Source of the DNA: an uncultured Cellvibrio sp.
GTDB taxonomy: Bacteria > Pseudomonadota > Gammaproteobacteria > Pseudomonadales > Cellvibrionaceae
DNA length: 64,000 bases
Assembly (NCBI GenBank): GCA_946480695.1
Contig: CAMLKG010000005.1
Location: 1 to 64,000, forward strand
Direction: 5' to 3'
Numbering within the stretch: position 1 is the stretch's first letter; each line of letters opens with the position of its first letter. The translations under genes were made by a program, and so were the position numbers. The notes beneath the pieces are model-generated. The model was not told the origin of the DNA and did no database searches. It saw only the letters and a list, made by a program, of their open reading frames with translations. Of this stretch, positions 38,273 to 47,184 are shown in pieces.

Positions 38273-40558
38273 ATGAATCGACAAGGAATCCTGATTTTAT
38301 CAACGCTGATTTTTGGCAACGTATCGGCGACCTACGCCAATGATGAACCTGTTTACGCGAGTGTGGAAATGGAAGGCCTGGCCTATGAAGGCGAAAATTG
38401 CGAAGGCGGTGACTGGAGCCTGGACTGGCGCGGACCTGTGTTTGTTGAAACAGGCCCGCTCGCGGATTTATTGATTAGTTACACCGCCTTTGATACCAGC
38501 CATGAGGGCCAGCCCGCTATTCCGCCGGTAAAATTTAACAGCAAACCGGTGACCTGCCGCGATGACGATGGCAATGTGGTCATGACCGCTAACGTAAACC
38601 GGAAAAATTCCAACAAAGTTCAATTGACCGTTAGCCTTGCGCAAAATGCAGCGGCCAATTCGCCTGCTTTCATTTTTTCTGCGGATGAGCTGGGTAGTTG
38701 CACGGTAAATGCCGGTGGAAGTTCGTTTGAATATCCAAATGTGATGGCGAGTATCCATACCGGTTTGCTGAATGCGTTAAGCCCCGCGTTAGATATTACG
38801 CTTGAAGATTTACGCCAGGGTTTCAATAAAACCTATCACTTCGACGGAACCGTAGTGGGTATTGCTCCCCTGTGTATGGGAGGCCAGTTAAAACAGGGAA
38901 GTGTTAACTTGCGTTACAAATCCGGCGAAGAAGATCCTGAAATAGCGATGGATGCCTGTTTGCATCTGGCAAAGGATGAAGTGCGGGATATTGTTGCGCG
39001 CGCTACGCCGGAAGGTGGGATTTATCAATTTACATCCAACCCTGCCGAGGTGCTGGTTATCAATAACCAGCAAGGCAACACCGCCACCCTATCCGGGAGA
39101 AAACCTGGCAAGGGTAATGTCACGGTTGAGTACACCTACAAAGGTAAACGCGCAAGTACTACTGTGGCCGGAAGCGTAGTGGAGCTGGCAAGTATTAATA
39201 ACGGCACCGCAATTCCGAAGCTTGGGCTTTACGATGTCGATGGAAAAAAAATCAGTACTGTTTACAGTTTTCCTATCTCGGTAAATCCTGCCGATGGTTA
39301 TGTGCAAATGACAACGGAAAATGATGCCCTTGCCAGCGTGGCCAATACATCCAACAATTTGCAGATACAACCGGTAAAGCTCGGCAAGACGTTATTACAA
39401 GCAAAAACCTTGTGCGGCAGCAAAGTTGGTGAACCGGTGCCGATTGAAATTGTGCGTTGCGATGATCAGGTACAAGAGCAATTACGCACAAAAAAAGACG
39501 AGCGCAAGCAAAGACTGGACACCATTGTTAAACGTATTACCGGTTTAACAGGCGATAGTGAATTCCAGCGTGCGGGTACAGAGATTGCAGACACCACCAA
39601 AGAGATGGCGATAAAAACGGGTGAAACCATTATTAACACGCTCACCTTTGGTGAAGCCCAACAGGTTGGATTCGCCGCAAAGAACGGAATTCACCTGAGT
39701 AAACAAGTAGTAGTCAATGCGCAGCGGCTGGAGGTCACCGGTACGCTTTGGGATAGTTATAACGCCGTGAATGACGCCCAGGCTGCCTTCGAAAATCCTA
39801 ATGACTATACCGCACAGGCAAAATTTTATGTCGGAACTGCGGTATTGGTTGCCCAAAACCAGGCCATTGCGTTGGGCAAAACTTACGGTGAGGCTTACCT
39901 GGCCGCCGAAAAATTTGGCAAGGATTTGGGAATTATTGCTGGTGTTGCAGACCAGCTCGCCGAACTCGAACCGCAGCACGATAAATTAATCAAGGAATAC
40001 ATTCGCATCAGTGACCATCTCGCTTTTTGCGAAAAATCACCGCCACCAAAACCGCAAGAACCAACACCGCCTGAACCGAAACCGCGTGAACCGGAAAAGC
40101 CTCAACCGGAACCGCCCATTCCCGAAGAAGAATTGCCGCCCCGGGAAATTCCGGTTGAAGAAGATGATAAATCGGAAGAACCCAAACCACCGGTTGAGGA
40201 AGCGCCAAAAAAGAAAGTCTATGGCCTTGCGTGCCGTATCCAGGATTTAAAAGCACCGGGAACAGCCCAGGCACTGCGCGAATTGAAGCAACTTCACCAG
40301 GCCCAGCAACAATCGCTGGCCCTTGCCAGCATCGAGCTTAATCACTGGCAAACCGCTATCGACAGAATGAAGCAAGCGAACGACGGCACCGACGCACAAC
40401 GCATCGCGGAGTTTTCAAAATTCAAACAGGCATATGAGCAATTTTTATTGGCGTCCGCCAAGCGCGGTTTTAACAGCCTGGAATTTATGATGGAAACCGA
40501 AGAGTGCCCGGAACGATTGGAAATTAAACTGGATCACATCAGGACACGCTATAACTGA
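38273..40558 (+). CDS. Large exported protein with Ig-like domains and proline-rich linker, unknown function
   Basis: A 761-residue protein; signal peptide about 1-22 (ending TYA). The N-terminal domain (about 23-235) contains five or more cysteines (C43, C95, C143, C201, C229), likely disulfide-bonded. Two segments look like bacterial Ig-like (Big2-type) domains: about 245-300 (TSNPAEVLVIN, GKGNVTVEYTYKGKRASTTV) and 305-395. A helical section (400-585) follows, then a Pro/Glu-rich linker (590-645), then a helical C-terminal domain with C654 and C745. No membrane anchor or lipobox. The ATG at 38273 (GGA six bases upstream) is preferred to 38204, which overlaps the preceding gene. Not recognised; architecture suggests a cell-surface or periplasmic structural or binding protein. 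Confidence 0.75.
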   Translation: MNRQGILILSTLIFGNVSATYANDEPVYASVEMEGLAYEGENCEGGDWSLDWRGPVFVETGPLADLLISYTAFDTSHEGQPAIPPVKFNSKPVTCRDDDGNVVMTANVNRKNSNKVQLTVSLAQNAAANSPAFIFSADELGSCTVNAGGSSFEYPNVMASIHTGLLNALSPALDITLEDLRQGFNKTYHFDGTVVGIAPLCMGGQLKQGSVNLRYKSGEEDPEIAMDACLHLAKDEVRDIVARATPEGGIYQFTSNPAEVLVINNQQGNTATLSGRKPGKGNVTVEYTYKGKRASTTVAGSVVELASINNGTAIPKLGLYDVDGKKISTVYSFPISVNPADGYVQMTTENDALASVANTSNNLQIQPVKLGKTLLQAKTLCGSKVGEPVPIEIVRCDDQVQEQLRTKKDERKQRLDTIVKRITGLTGDSEFQRAGTEIADTTKEMAIKTGETIINTLTFGEAQQVGFAAKNGIHLSKQVVVNAQRLEVTGTLWDSYNAVNDAQAAFENPNDYTAQAKFYVGTAVLVAQNQAIALGKTYGEAYLAAEKFGKDLGIIAGVADQLAELEPQHDKLIKEYIRISDHLAFCEKSPPPKPQEPTPPEPKPREPEKPQPEPPIPEEELPPREIPVEEDDKSEEPKPPVEEAPKKKVYGLACRIQDLKAPGTAQALRELKQLHQAQQQSLALASIELNHWQTAIDRMKQANDGTDAQRIAEFSKFKQAYEQFLLASAKRGFNSLEFMMETEECPERLEIKLDHIRTRYN

Positions 40559-40613
40559 GTGATTCGTAACGACCCCCGGTATTGCCAGCCATGGACGGCG
40601 GCAATGCCGACTC

Positions 40614-40650
40614 AAAAAAACGCCAGCAAATTTTGCTGGCGTTTTCTTTT
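40614..40650. terminator. Bidirectional terminator between the 761-residue gene and mucD
   Basis: An inverted repeat CGCCAGCAAA (40621-40630) / TTTGCTGGCG (40632-40641) preceded by a run of A and followed by a T-rich run, between convergent genes. Confidence 0.9.
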
Positions 40651-40685
40651 CTGATTACCGGGATTTTGCACTGGTCACGAATTCG

Positions 40686-42086
40686 CTATTTGATGATAAC
40701 TGATCTGAATACCGGGCGGTTCTGACGATAAAAGCGAATTGCCTGGGGTTCATTCCTCGGCAAACCTTTTACTACCTTGTTGTAATCGGCAACGGATTTA
40801 ATCTCGGTAAACGCCAATTGGGTAATGACATCGCCGGGTTGCAAACCGGCTTCAGCTGCCGGGCTATCCGGCTTCACCTCCTGCACGATTACGCCAGCCT
40901 CGGCGCCACCACGGGTTGTGCGATCCAGCGGCGACACCACCAGCCCCAGGATATCCACGGGGTTTTCCGTCGGCGCGTTGGCGGGGCGTTCTATAGCTTC
41001 TTCAGGCGACACAGGCAAAATACCGACGGTGACATTGATTGTCTGTTCCTTGCCCTTGCGCATAATCACTACCGGCACCCTGGATTTGGGGGCAGTCCTA
41101 CCGACAAGGTAGGGCAAATCGGCGGAAGTATGTACCGTGTTGCCATTGAATTTGATAATCAAGTCACCCGCTTTCAAGCCGGATTTTGCCGCCGGACCAT
41201 CAGGATCAGCTTCGCTGATTAATGCTCCCATCGGCTTATCAATACCGAGCGAGCTGGCGAGGTCTTTATCCACATCCTGGATCATTACACCCAACCAACC
41301 GCGATCAACCCGGCCTTTTTCTTTCAATTGTGCAACCACATCAATTGCCAGGCTGGACGGAATCGCAAACGAAAGCCCAACAGAGCCACCACTGGGTGAA
41401 TAGATTTGCGAGTTAATACCCACCACATCGCCATCCATATTAAATAGTGGCCCACCGGAGTTACCGGGGTTAATGGCTACGTCGGTTTGGATGAAGGGTA
41501 CGTAATTACTTTCGGTATGGGCGGAGGGAATGCTGCGGCCGATAGCACTCACAATACCTGCGGTCGCCGAATAATCCAGCCCGAAAGGGGAGCCGATTGC
41601 AACCACCCATTGGCCCACCTTTAAGGTTTCATCTTTCGCAAGCGATAAGGTCGGTAAATTTTTTGCCTCTATTTTTAACAGGGCGAGGTCGGAACGCTCG
41701 TCGCTACCGATGAGCTTGGCATTGAATTCCCGTTGATCGCTAAGGATGACAGTAATGTTATCCATTTGGTTAACCACATGGTCATTGGTTAATACGTAGC
41801 CATCGTCGGAAATGATAAATCCCGAGCCCAATGAGCCCCGGTCACGGGGAACCTGTCGGCGCTCAAGCAGCTCGCGGAAAATATCCGGCAAACCTTCCAG
41901 GTCGGGCGGCAGTTGGTTTGGCCTTGCCGCGGAGGCCTTGGAAACAGCAGTAATTTTCACCACCGCGGGAGAATGCTTTTCAATAAGCTCCGTGAAATCA
42001 GGTAATTCCGCCGCACCGCTGGTGATGGAAAAAAAGGCCAGGCTAAGAACAACAACGTTCATCCACTGGCGGGTCAATACATGCAT
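40686..42086 (-). CDS. mucD: Periplasmic serine protease MucD/DegP (HtrA family)
   Basis: Periplasmic protease and chaperone for damaged envelope proteins; in Pseudomonas MucD restrains AlgU signalling. Signal peptide about 1-25 (ending GAA). The catalytic triad is H103 (TNDHVV), D133 (RSDLALLKI) and S210 (NPGNSGGPLF). Two PDZ domains follow (RGWLGVMIQDVDKDLA; IVQEVKPDSPAAEAGLQPGD). The 466-residue form starts at 42086, where AAGGAG lies at ideal spacing; the open frame to 42242 lacks such support. In Pseudomonas mucD is linked to algU, which is not present here. Confidence 0.95.
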   Translation of the reverse strand: MHVLTRQWMNVVVLSLAFFSITSGAAELPDFTELIEKHSPAVVKITAVSKASAARPNQLPPDLEGLPDIFRELLERRQVPRDRGSLGSGFIISDDGYVLTNDHVVNQMDNITVILSDQREFNAKLIGSDERSDLALLKIEAKNLPTLSLAKDETLKVGQWVVAIGSPFGLDYSATAGIVSAIGRSIPSAHTESNYVPFIQTDVAINPGNSGGPLFNMDGDVVGINSQIYSPSGGSVGLSFAIPSSLAIDVVAQLKEKGRVDRGWLGVMIQDVDKDLASSLGIDKPMGALISEADPDGPAAKSGLKAGDLIIKFNGNTVHTSADLPYLVGRTAPKSRVPVVIMRKGKEQTINVTVGILPVSPEEAIERPANAPTENPVDILGLVVSPLDRTTRGGAEAGVIVQEVKPDSPAAEAGLQPGDVITQLAFTEIKSVADYNKVVKGLPRNEPQAIRFYRQNRPVFRSVIIK

Positions 42087-42263
42087 AGTTAACTCCTTGA
42101 TAGGTAATTGGTGATCTGCGTCGCAAATACGGCATCCGCAAAATTCACTCGCAACCTGAGACTTTTTGGCTAAAGGAAAATTCCACCCGGCCCGGGTATA
42201 CCGGGTAAAGAATGATTTGGGAATTGTGTTAAAAAAATGCAAGCCCGGGCATTTAATACATAA

Positions 42264-43319
42264 CTATTCGGATTTGTTTGTACCTGGCTGCGCGCCCGTT
42301 GGAAGCTCTTGCTCTTCCGTTAACTTTTGCAATTCGGCGGGATCTATTATGGAAGCCGGATCTTGCGTTTTTCCCCCGGCCTTTTCTTCTTTAATGGCCT
42401 TCCCGGCGGCAGCTTTTTGTTCTGCTTCCTTTATAGCCGCGATTTTTTTCTCCATTTGCTTGCGGGTTTCGGCGTTCTCGAGTCGCACAGTGACCCGACG
42501 GTTCCTGGCCTTCCCCGCTTTGGTCTCGTTAGTGGCAATCGGGAATTTATCACCATGCCAACGCATGGTGATGTTATCGGCGGAAAGGCCTTGATCCACC
42601 AGGTAGCGAGTGACAAATTCCGCGTGCCGTTGCGATAACGCCACCCCCTCTTCGGGTGTGGCCTGCTTGTCCGAGTGAGCGTCAATAATGATTCCCAATA
42701 CCTTGCTGTCAGCTTTTACGTAACGAACAATTTTGTCCAATTGTGCTTTTCCCGCCGGGCTAAGGTCATCAGATTCGCTGGTGTAGCCCAGTTGGGTGCG
42801 TGATATTTGATTGAAACTGTAGGGGATCAAATTCTTTACACAGGTTTTGTAGGTAGCGAATGCCTTGCTGAAATTGCGCGCTTCCAACCCCACGCGCAAA
42901 TTGGTACCGCTGAACATCACATTCGTGCCTTGCTCAAGGCTGTCGGTAATGGTGGCAATTTGTGCTCCACGGACTTCCAGCGATTGCCCGTCCGCCTGGA
43001 CTTGCCCCAAATTCCCGGAAGGCGCTTCGCTACGCCAAACGGGTGGCACGGCTTCTATGCGCACCACGCCTTTATCAAAGTTCTGGACCCTACCCTTTAT
43101 TTCCAATACTTCAGCGCTTCCAGCATTGCGCGCCAGGCGGGCACTGCCAAAACCGGGGACTTCATGCGCCACACTACAAGCAAAGGGACCGGACTGGACC
43201 TTCCAGCGGGAATCAGAAAACGCCGCAATATACGCCTGCGCATGGAGGTTCCCCCCCCATCCCGCCAGGACTATAAGGGTTGAATGGCACAACAGCCGGG
43301 ATAAACAAACCGATCTCAT
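42264..43319 (-). CDS. motY: Flagellar motor protein MotY with OmpA-like domain
   Basis: Component of the T ring that helps anchor the stator around the flagellar motor. Signal peptide about 1-28 (ending AQA). The N-terminal MotY domain starts YIAAFSDSRWKVQSGPFACSV. The C-terminal OmpA/Pal-type peptidoglycan-binding domain has IIDAHSDKQATPEEGVALSQRHAEFV and RNRRVTVRLE. About 65 extra Lys/Glu-rich residues follow (EKKIAAIKEAEQKAAAGKA), more than in usual MotY. Divergent from pyrC, the arrangement known in Pseudomonas, which is the strongest support for MotY over a general OmpA protein. Confidence 0.9.
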   Translation of the reverse strand: MRSVCLSRLLCHSTLIVLAGWGGNLHAQAYIAAFSDSRWKVQSGPFACSVAHEVPGFGSARLARNAGSAEVLEIKGRVQNFDKGVVRIEAVPPVWRSEAPSGNLGQVQADGQSLEVRGAQIATITDSLEQGTNVMFSGTNLRVGLEARNFSKAFATYKTCVKNLIPYSFNQISRTQLGYTSESDDLSPAGKAQLDKIVRYVKADSKVLGIIIDAHSDKQATPEEGVALSQRHAEFVTRYLVDQGLSADNITMRWHGDKFPIATNETKAGKARNRRVTVRLENAETRKQMEKKIAAIKEAEQKAAAGKAIKEEKAGGKTQDPASIIDPAELQKLTEEQELPTGAQPGTNKSE

Positions 43320-43489
43320 GGAAAACCGTACCCATAAACAAGGACTTACCGAGTATAGCCAGCCTCTACCAAATGCCCAGCCCGGATTAGGCTGCGAATA
43401 CCCGACAATTTTGATAGCATGCCGCCAGATTTAACCTATTTCTGCGCTCATCGCTAATAGCAGCGCGACAGCTATGGAACTCCCGCCCC

Positions 43490-44527
43490 ATGACCCAGCA
43501 ATTAACCCTGACCCGCCCCGACGATTGGCATATCCACTTGCGCGATGGGGCCGCGCTTACCCGTACCGTAGGGGATGTTGCCCACCAATTTGCGCGCGCT
43601 ATTGTCATGCCCAACCTGGTTCCGCCGGTGCTGGATACCGAGCAAGCCCTCGCCTATAAGGCACGTATCCAGGCGGCATGTCCGGCAGGTAATCATTTTG
43701 AGCCCTTGATGGTGCTCTACCTGACCGACAATACCGACCCGGCCGAGATTGCCAAAGCCAAAACCGCCGGTATTACCGCGTGTAAACTTTATCCTGCGGG
43801 AGCAACCACCAATTCCGCATCCGGCGTGACTGACCTGGCGAAAATCTACCCGGTACTGGAAGCAATGGAAAAGGCCGGTATGCACTTCCTGTTGCATGGC
43901 GAAGTTACCGATTCCGCGATTGATATCTTTGATCGTGAAAAAGTTTTCCTCGACCGCACTTTCAGCCAGGTGGTGAAAAATTTTCCTGCATTGAAGATGG
44001 TGCTGGAGCATATAACCACGGCTGATGCCGCTGAGTTCGTAACCGCAGCACCGGCAAATGTCGCGGCCACCATTACCGTGCATCATCTGCTTTACAACCG
44101 CAACCATATGCTTGCCGGTGGCATTCGTCCACATTATTACTGCCTGCCGATTTTAAAGCGCGGCACCCACCAGCAAGCCTTGATCAAAGCCGCAACCAGC
44201 GGTAATCCAAAATTCTTTTTAGGGACGGATTCAGCCCCCCATGCCAAGGATAAAAAGGAAGCGGCTTGTGGCTGTGCCGGCAGTTATACCGCTTACGCGG
44301 CAATCGAGCTGTATGCCGAGGCCTTTGAAGATGCGAATGCGCTGGACAAACTCGAAGCCTTCGCCAGCCATTTTGGTGCGGATTTCTACGGATTGCCGCG
44401 TAATACCGAGGTTATTACCCTGGTGAAAAAAGAGTGGCAAGTTCCCGAGACGCTAAGTTTCGGTGATCAACCGCTAGTGCCATTGCGCGCGGGCGAAACT
44501 TTACGCTGGCAGTTACAAACTGCTTAA
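43490..44527 (+). CDS. pyrC: Dihydroorotase
   Basis: Zinc enzyme that cyclises carbamoyl aspartate to dihydroorotate in pyrimidine synthesis. Metal ligands are in [11 protein letters not shown], and the carboxylated lysine is in [13 protein letters not shown]. Further signatures are LLHGEV, LEHITT and [10 protein letters not shown]. At 345 residues it matches the E. coli-type (class II) enzyme. It starts a plus-strand run pyrC-rnt-yjbR with short gaps. Confidence 0.97.
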   Translation: MTQQLTLTRPDDWHIHLRDGAALTRTVGDVAHQFARAIVMPNLVPPVLDTEQALAYKARIQAACPAGNHFEPLMVLYLTDNTDPAEIAKAKTAGITACKLYPAGATTNSASGVTDLAKIYPVLEAMEKAGMHFLLHGEVTDSAIDIFDREKVFLDRTFSQVVKNFPALKMVLEHITTADAAEFVTAAPANVAATITVHHLLYNRNHMLAGGIRPHYYCLPILKRGTHQQALIKAATSGNPKFFLGTDSAPHAKDKKEAACGCAGSYTAYAAIELYAEAFEDANALDKLEAFASHFGADFYGLPRNTEVITLVKKEWQVPETLSFGDQPLVPLRAGETLRWQLQTA

Positions 44528-44536
44528 GGGCTCCCA

Positions 44537-45208
44537 GTGAATCCACCTGAAAATACCCGTGATCCCAACTCCCCACTGGCGCAGCGTTTCCGCGGCTTTT
44601 TACCGGTAATTGTGGATGTGGAGACGGGCGGTTTTAATTCGCAAACCGATGCGTTGCTGGAAATCGCTGCCGTTACCATCCGTATGGATGAACAAGGCTT
44701 ATTGCATCGCCATGAAACCTTTGCATTTCATGTTGAGCCCTTTGAGGGAGCGAATATTGAACAGGCGGCGCTGGATTTTACCGGCATAGACCTGGACAAC
44801 CCCGAACGCATGGCCGAACCGGAATTAATGGTAATGACGGATCTGCTTACCGCCGTGCGCCGCGCAGTAAAGGAAAATGGCTGCACACGCGCAGTCATCG
44901 TCGGCCACAACGCGCACTTTGATTTGAATTTTGTGAATGCGGTGATTGAGCGCTGCAATATAAAACGCAGCCCCTTCCACCCATTCTCGGTATTCGATAC
45001 CGCGACCCTTGCCGGCCTTGCCTACGGTCAAACAGTGCTCGCCAAAGCCTGCCAGGTCGCAGGCATTGAATTTAGCAATTCCGCTGCGCACTCAGCGGCT
45101 TACGACGCGGAAAAAACAGCGGATTTATTTTGTTTGATTGTGAATCGCTGGAAAGAGCTGGGCGGATGGCAGGCGGGCACCGATGCCTGCGATGAAGAAG
45201 CGGAATAA
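44537..45208 (+). CDS. rnt: Ribonuclease T
   Basis: 3'-5' exoribonuclease that trims the ends of tRNA, 5S and 23S rRNA. DEDDh exonuclease residues are visible: VDVETGG (Asp-Glu), HNAHFDLNF (Asp) and [14 protein letters not shown] (His and Asp). The start is a GTG at 44537 with AAGGG seven bases upstream, 9 bases after the pyrC stop. At 223 residues it is full length. Pseudomonas also places rnt after pyrC. Confidence 0.96.
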   Translation: MNPPENTRDPNSPLAQRFRGFLPVIVDVETGGFNSQTDALLEIAAVTIRMDEQGLLHRHETFAFHVEPFEGANIEQAALDFTGIDLDNPERMAEPELMVMTDLLTAVRRAVKENGCTRAVIVGHNAHFDLNFVNAVIERCNIKRSPFHPFSVFDTATLAGLAYGQTVLAKACQVAGIEFSNSAAHSAAYDAEKTADLFCLIVNRWKELGGWQAGTDACDEEAE

Positions 45209-45237
45209 CCCGTTCATTGATACCGGAGCGCAACGCT

Positions 45238-45603
45238 ATGGCATTCAACATCAAAAAATATTTGCTCGATAAACCCGAAGCCGCCGAAGATTTTCCCTTT
45301 GGCCCTGACGTAGCCGTATACAAGGTTCGCGATAAAATGTTTGCGTTGGTGAGCGGGGAAAATGACCGGCAACGTATTAATTTAAAATGTGATCCTGTCG
45401 AAGCCGAACAATTGCGGATGGTCTTCGACGCCGTTATCCCCGGCTATCATATGAATAAAAAACATTGGAACACGGTTATTATTGATGGCTCAATTCCCGA
45501 TGTTGAAGTGAAACGTATGATCGACAATTCATACAAGCTGGTAGTGCAAGGGCTGGGGAAAACTGTCGCGCGCATGTTGCTGGCAATGATTAAAGATCGC
45601 TGA
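45238..45603 (+). CDS. MmcQ/YjbR family protein
   Basis: A 121-residue protein of the MmcQ/YjbR (CyaY-like fold) family, sometimes called DNA-binding, with no settled function. Typical segments: LLDKPEAAEDFPFG, DKMFALVS, and a central INLKCDP followed by PGYHMNKKHWNTVIIDG and MIDNSYKLVV. GGAG lies nine bases before the ATG at 45238; an upstream ATT start at 45217 is unlikely. It is the third gene behind pyrC and rnt. Confidence 0.88.
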   Translation: MAFNIKKYLLDKPEAAEDFPFGPDVAVYKVRDKMFALVSGENDRQRINLKCDPVEAEQLRMVFDAVIPGYHMNKKHWNTVIIDGSIPDVEVKRMIDNSYKLVVQGLGKTVARMLLAMIKDR

Positions 45604-45641
45604 GCCTCAACGATCCTAACGCGTAAAATGACTTACCAATA

Positions 45642-46115
45642 CTAATTAAAACGGATCGAGGGTAACTCACCCTCATTTATTGAAAGTTTTTCTGCCGGGG
45701 CGATGACCTCTGCGATACCTTTGGCTATAAGCCTTCCATCCTGATTGCGGGCCTCGCAATCCAATGTTATTAATTTCAACCGTTCTTTTATTTCGGTTAC
45801 TGCCAAAGTTACCGTCACTGTATCGCCAATTTTTACCGGATGTTTGAAATTGAGGCTTTGGCTGCGATAGACAGAACCAGGCCCAGGCAAACGGGTAGCA
45901 ATTGCAGCGGAAACCAACGCACCCGTCCACATCCCATGGCCGATAGGTTCACCAAAAGGCGTGGTTGCGGCATAGGTTTTATCCAGATGTACGGGGTTCA
46001 CATCACCTGAACAGGCGGCAAATAAAATCACATCCCGCTCGGTCAGGGTTTTGCTATAACTGGCGGTCTGCCCCACAGCAATTTGATCGATTGGGCAATT
46101 TTCAAGCAAACTCAT
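45642..46115 (-). CDS. MaoC-like (R)-enoyl-CoA hydratase
   Basis: A 157-residue hot-dog fold hydratase, probably acting on enoyl-CoA in fatty acid or polyhydroxyalkanoate metabolism (PhaJ-like). The catalytic signature is ACSGDVNPVHLDKTYAATT, with the Asp and His of the dyad, followed by FGEPIGHGMWTGALVS. Single domain, no fusion partner. It is convergent with yjbR (38-base gap) and divergent from uspE. PHA synthase genes are not in the window, so the pathway is uncertain. Confidence 0.85.
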   Translation of the reverse strand: MSLLENCPIDQIAVGQTASYSKTLTERDVILFAACSGDVNPVHLDKTYAATTPFGEPIGHGMWTGALVSAAIATRLPGPGSVYRSQSLNFKHPVKIGDTVTVTLAVTEIKERLKLITLDCEARNQDGRLIAKGIAEVIAPAEKLSINEGELPSIRFN

Positions 46116-46153
46116 AAGTGTATCCCTTGGGCTTTGTAAAAACGGCGTACAGT

Positions 46154-46167
46154 TTAATCCATATCAA
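46154..46167. promoter_or_regulatory. Imperfect FNR/Anr-like box upstream of uspE
   Basis: TTAAT-CCAT-ATCAA differs from the FNR/Anr consensus TTGAT-N4-ATCAA at one consensus position. It lies about 130 bases upstream of uspE. Usp genes are often Anr-controlled in Pseudomonas, but no -10 sits at class II spacing, so this is tentative. Confidence 0.3.
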
Positions 46168-46215
46168 GCGCTTTTATACTTTTAGCGCCTTCCCACACCG
46201 GTTTGCTGCTGTAAA

Positions 46216-46230
46216 AACCCCTGAGGGGTT
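46216..46230. promoter_or_regulatory. Short palindrome in the uspE leader/promoter region
   Basis: AACCCC-TGA-GGGGTT, a perfect 6-bp inverted repeat about 65 bases before uspE. It could be an operator or a small mRNA hairpin; no T-run follows, so it is not a standard terminator. Confidence 0.3.
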
Positions 46231-46294
46231 GCTATGCTAGGCCCAGCTTGAAAATAACTACCCAAAACTTGTTAGGGAACCAGTAGGAGCCAGT

Positions 46295-47119
46295 ATGACC
46301 AAATCACAAAAATTGTTTGTTGTTGTGGACCCCAACGATACCAACCACATTGCCCTTGAGCGCGCCATTATCGTTTCCTCCCTGATGCAGGGTCCAAAAC
46401 CGAAAGTTCACGCATTTGTCGCTGTTGATGGCGACGCGGTAGATACCCGTTCTGTAAACGATCACCTGTTCCGCGACCTGACCTGGTTTGAACAAAATAT
46501 TAAAAATCCTCTCGCCAATGCCGGTATCGAATATACATTGGAAGTTTCATGGTCTTCCGAATGGCAAAAATCCATTATGGAATCGGCCAAGCGTTTTGAT
46601 GCCGATTTGATTTACCTGCCGGTGCACGCCAGCGCAAGCAGCAATAGCCGCTTCTTCTTTACCGAATCCAAATGGGAATTATTGAAAAGCGCTTATTGCC
46701 CGGTAGTACTGATTCGTCCAGGAGCCAAAGCGCAACGAAAAGTGATCCTGGCGGCAGTAAACTTCCAGGCACAACGCGATGTACAAATCGAACTGAACAA
46801 AAAAATTATCGCCGCTGCCAAATTCTATGCCGAAACCTATGGTGCAGATTTACATGTTATCAACGGTTACCTGGATTCAATGAATTATCCAGACCGCGGC
46901 AAACTGGTAAATGAAACGGGCCTGCCCAACGACAAAATTCATGTGGAAAATGGTTACACTTCGGATGTCGTTTCCGCGCTGGCAGATAAGATTGGTGCCG
47001 ACCTGATTGTAATGGGAACGCTTGGTCAAAACGGTATGACAAAAACTCGCCGCGGTAATACTGCGGAGCGTTTGATTGCTGCGGTAGACACTGATGTGAT
47101 GGTGTTGAACCACGAATAA
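46295..47119 (+). CDS. uspE: Tandem universal stress protein UspE
   Basis: A 274-residue protein made of two Usp domains (about 1-145 and 148-274), the arrangement of UspE. The second domain keeps the nucleotide-binding pattern GTLGQNGMTKTRRGNTAE; the first is less conserved. AGGAG sits five bases before the ATG. UspE supports survival in stress and, in some species, motility and aggregation. A possible FNR/Anr box lies upstream. Transcription ends at a strong hairpin just after the gene. Confidence 0.93.
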   Translation: MTKSQKLFVVVDPNDTNHIALERAIIVSSLMQGPKPKVHAFVAVDGDAVDTRSVNDHLFRDLTWFEQNIKNPLANAGIEYTLEVSWSSEWQKSIMESAKRFDADLIYLPVHASASSNSRFFFTESKWELLKSAYCPVVLIRPGAKAQRKVILAAVNFQAQRDVQIELNKKIIAAAKFYAETYGADLHVINGYLDSMNYPDRGKLVNETGLPNDKIHVENGYTSDVVSALADKIGADLIVMGTLGQNGMTKTRRGNTAERLIAAVDTDVMVLNHE

Positions 47120-47140
47120 TTATTGTATTCCCTGCACAAT

Positions 47141-47178
47141 AAAACCCGATGATGGCAACCTCATCGGGTTTTATTTTT
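47141..47178. terminator. Bidirectional terminator between uspE and djlA
   Basis: A 12-bp perfect stem AAAACCCGATGA (47141-47152) / TCATCGGGTTTT (47161-47172) with an 8-base loop and T-rich sequence after, between convergent genes. Confidence 0.93.
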
Positions 47179-47184
47179 CCAAGG

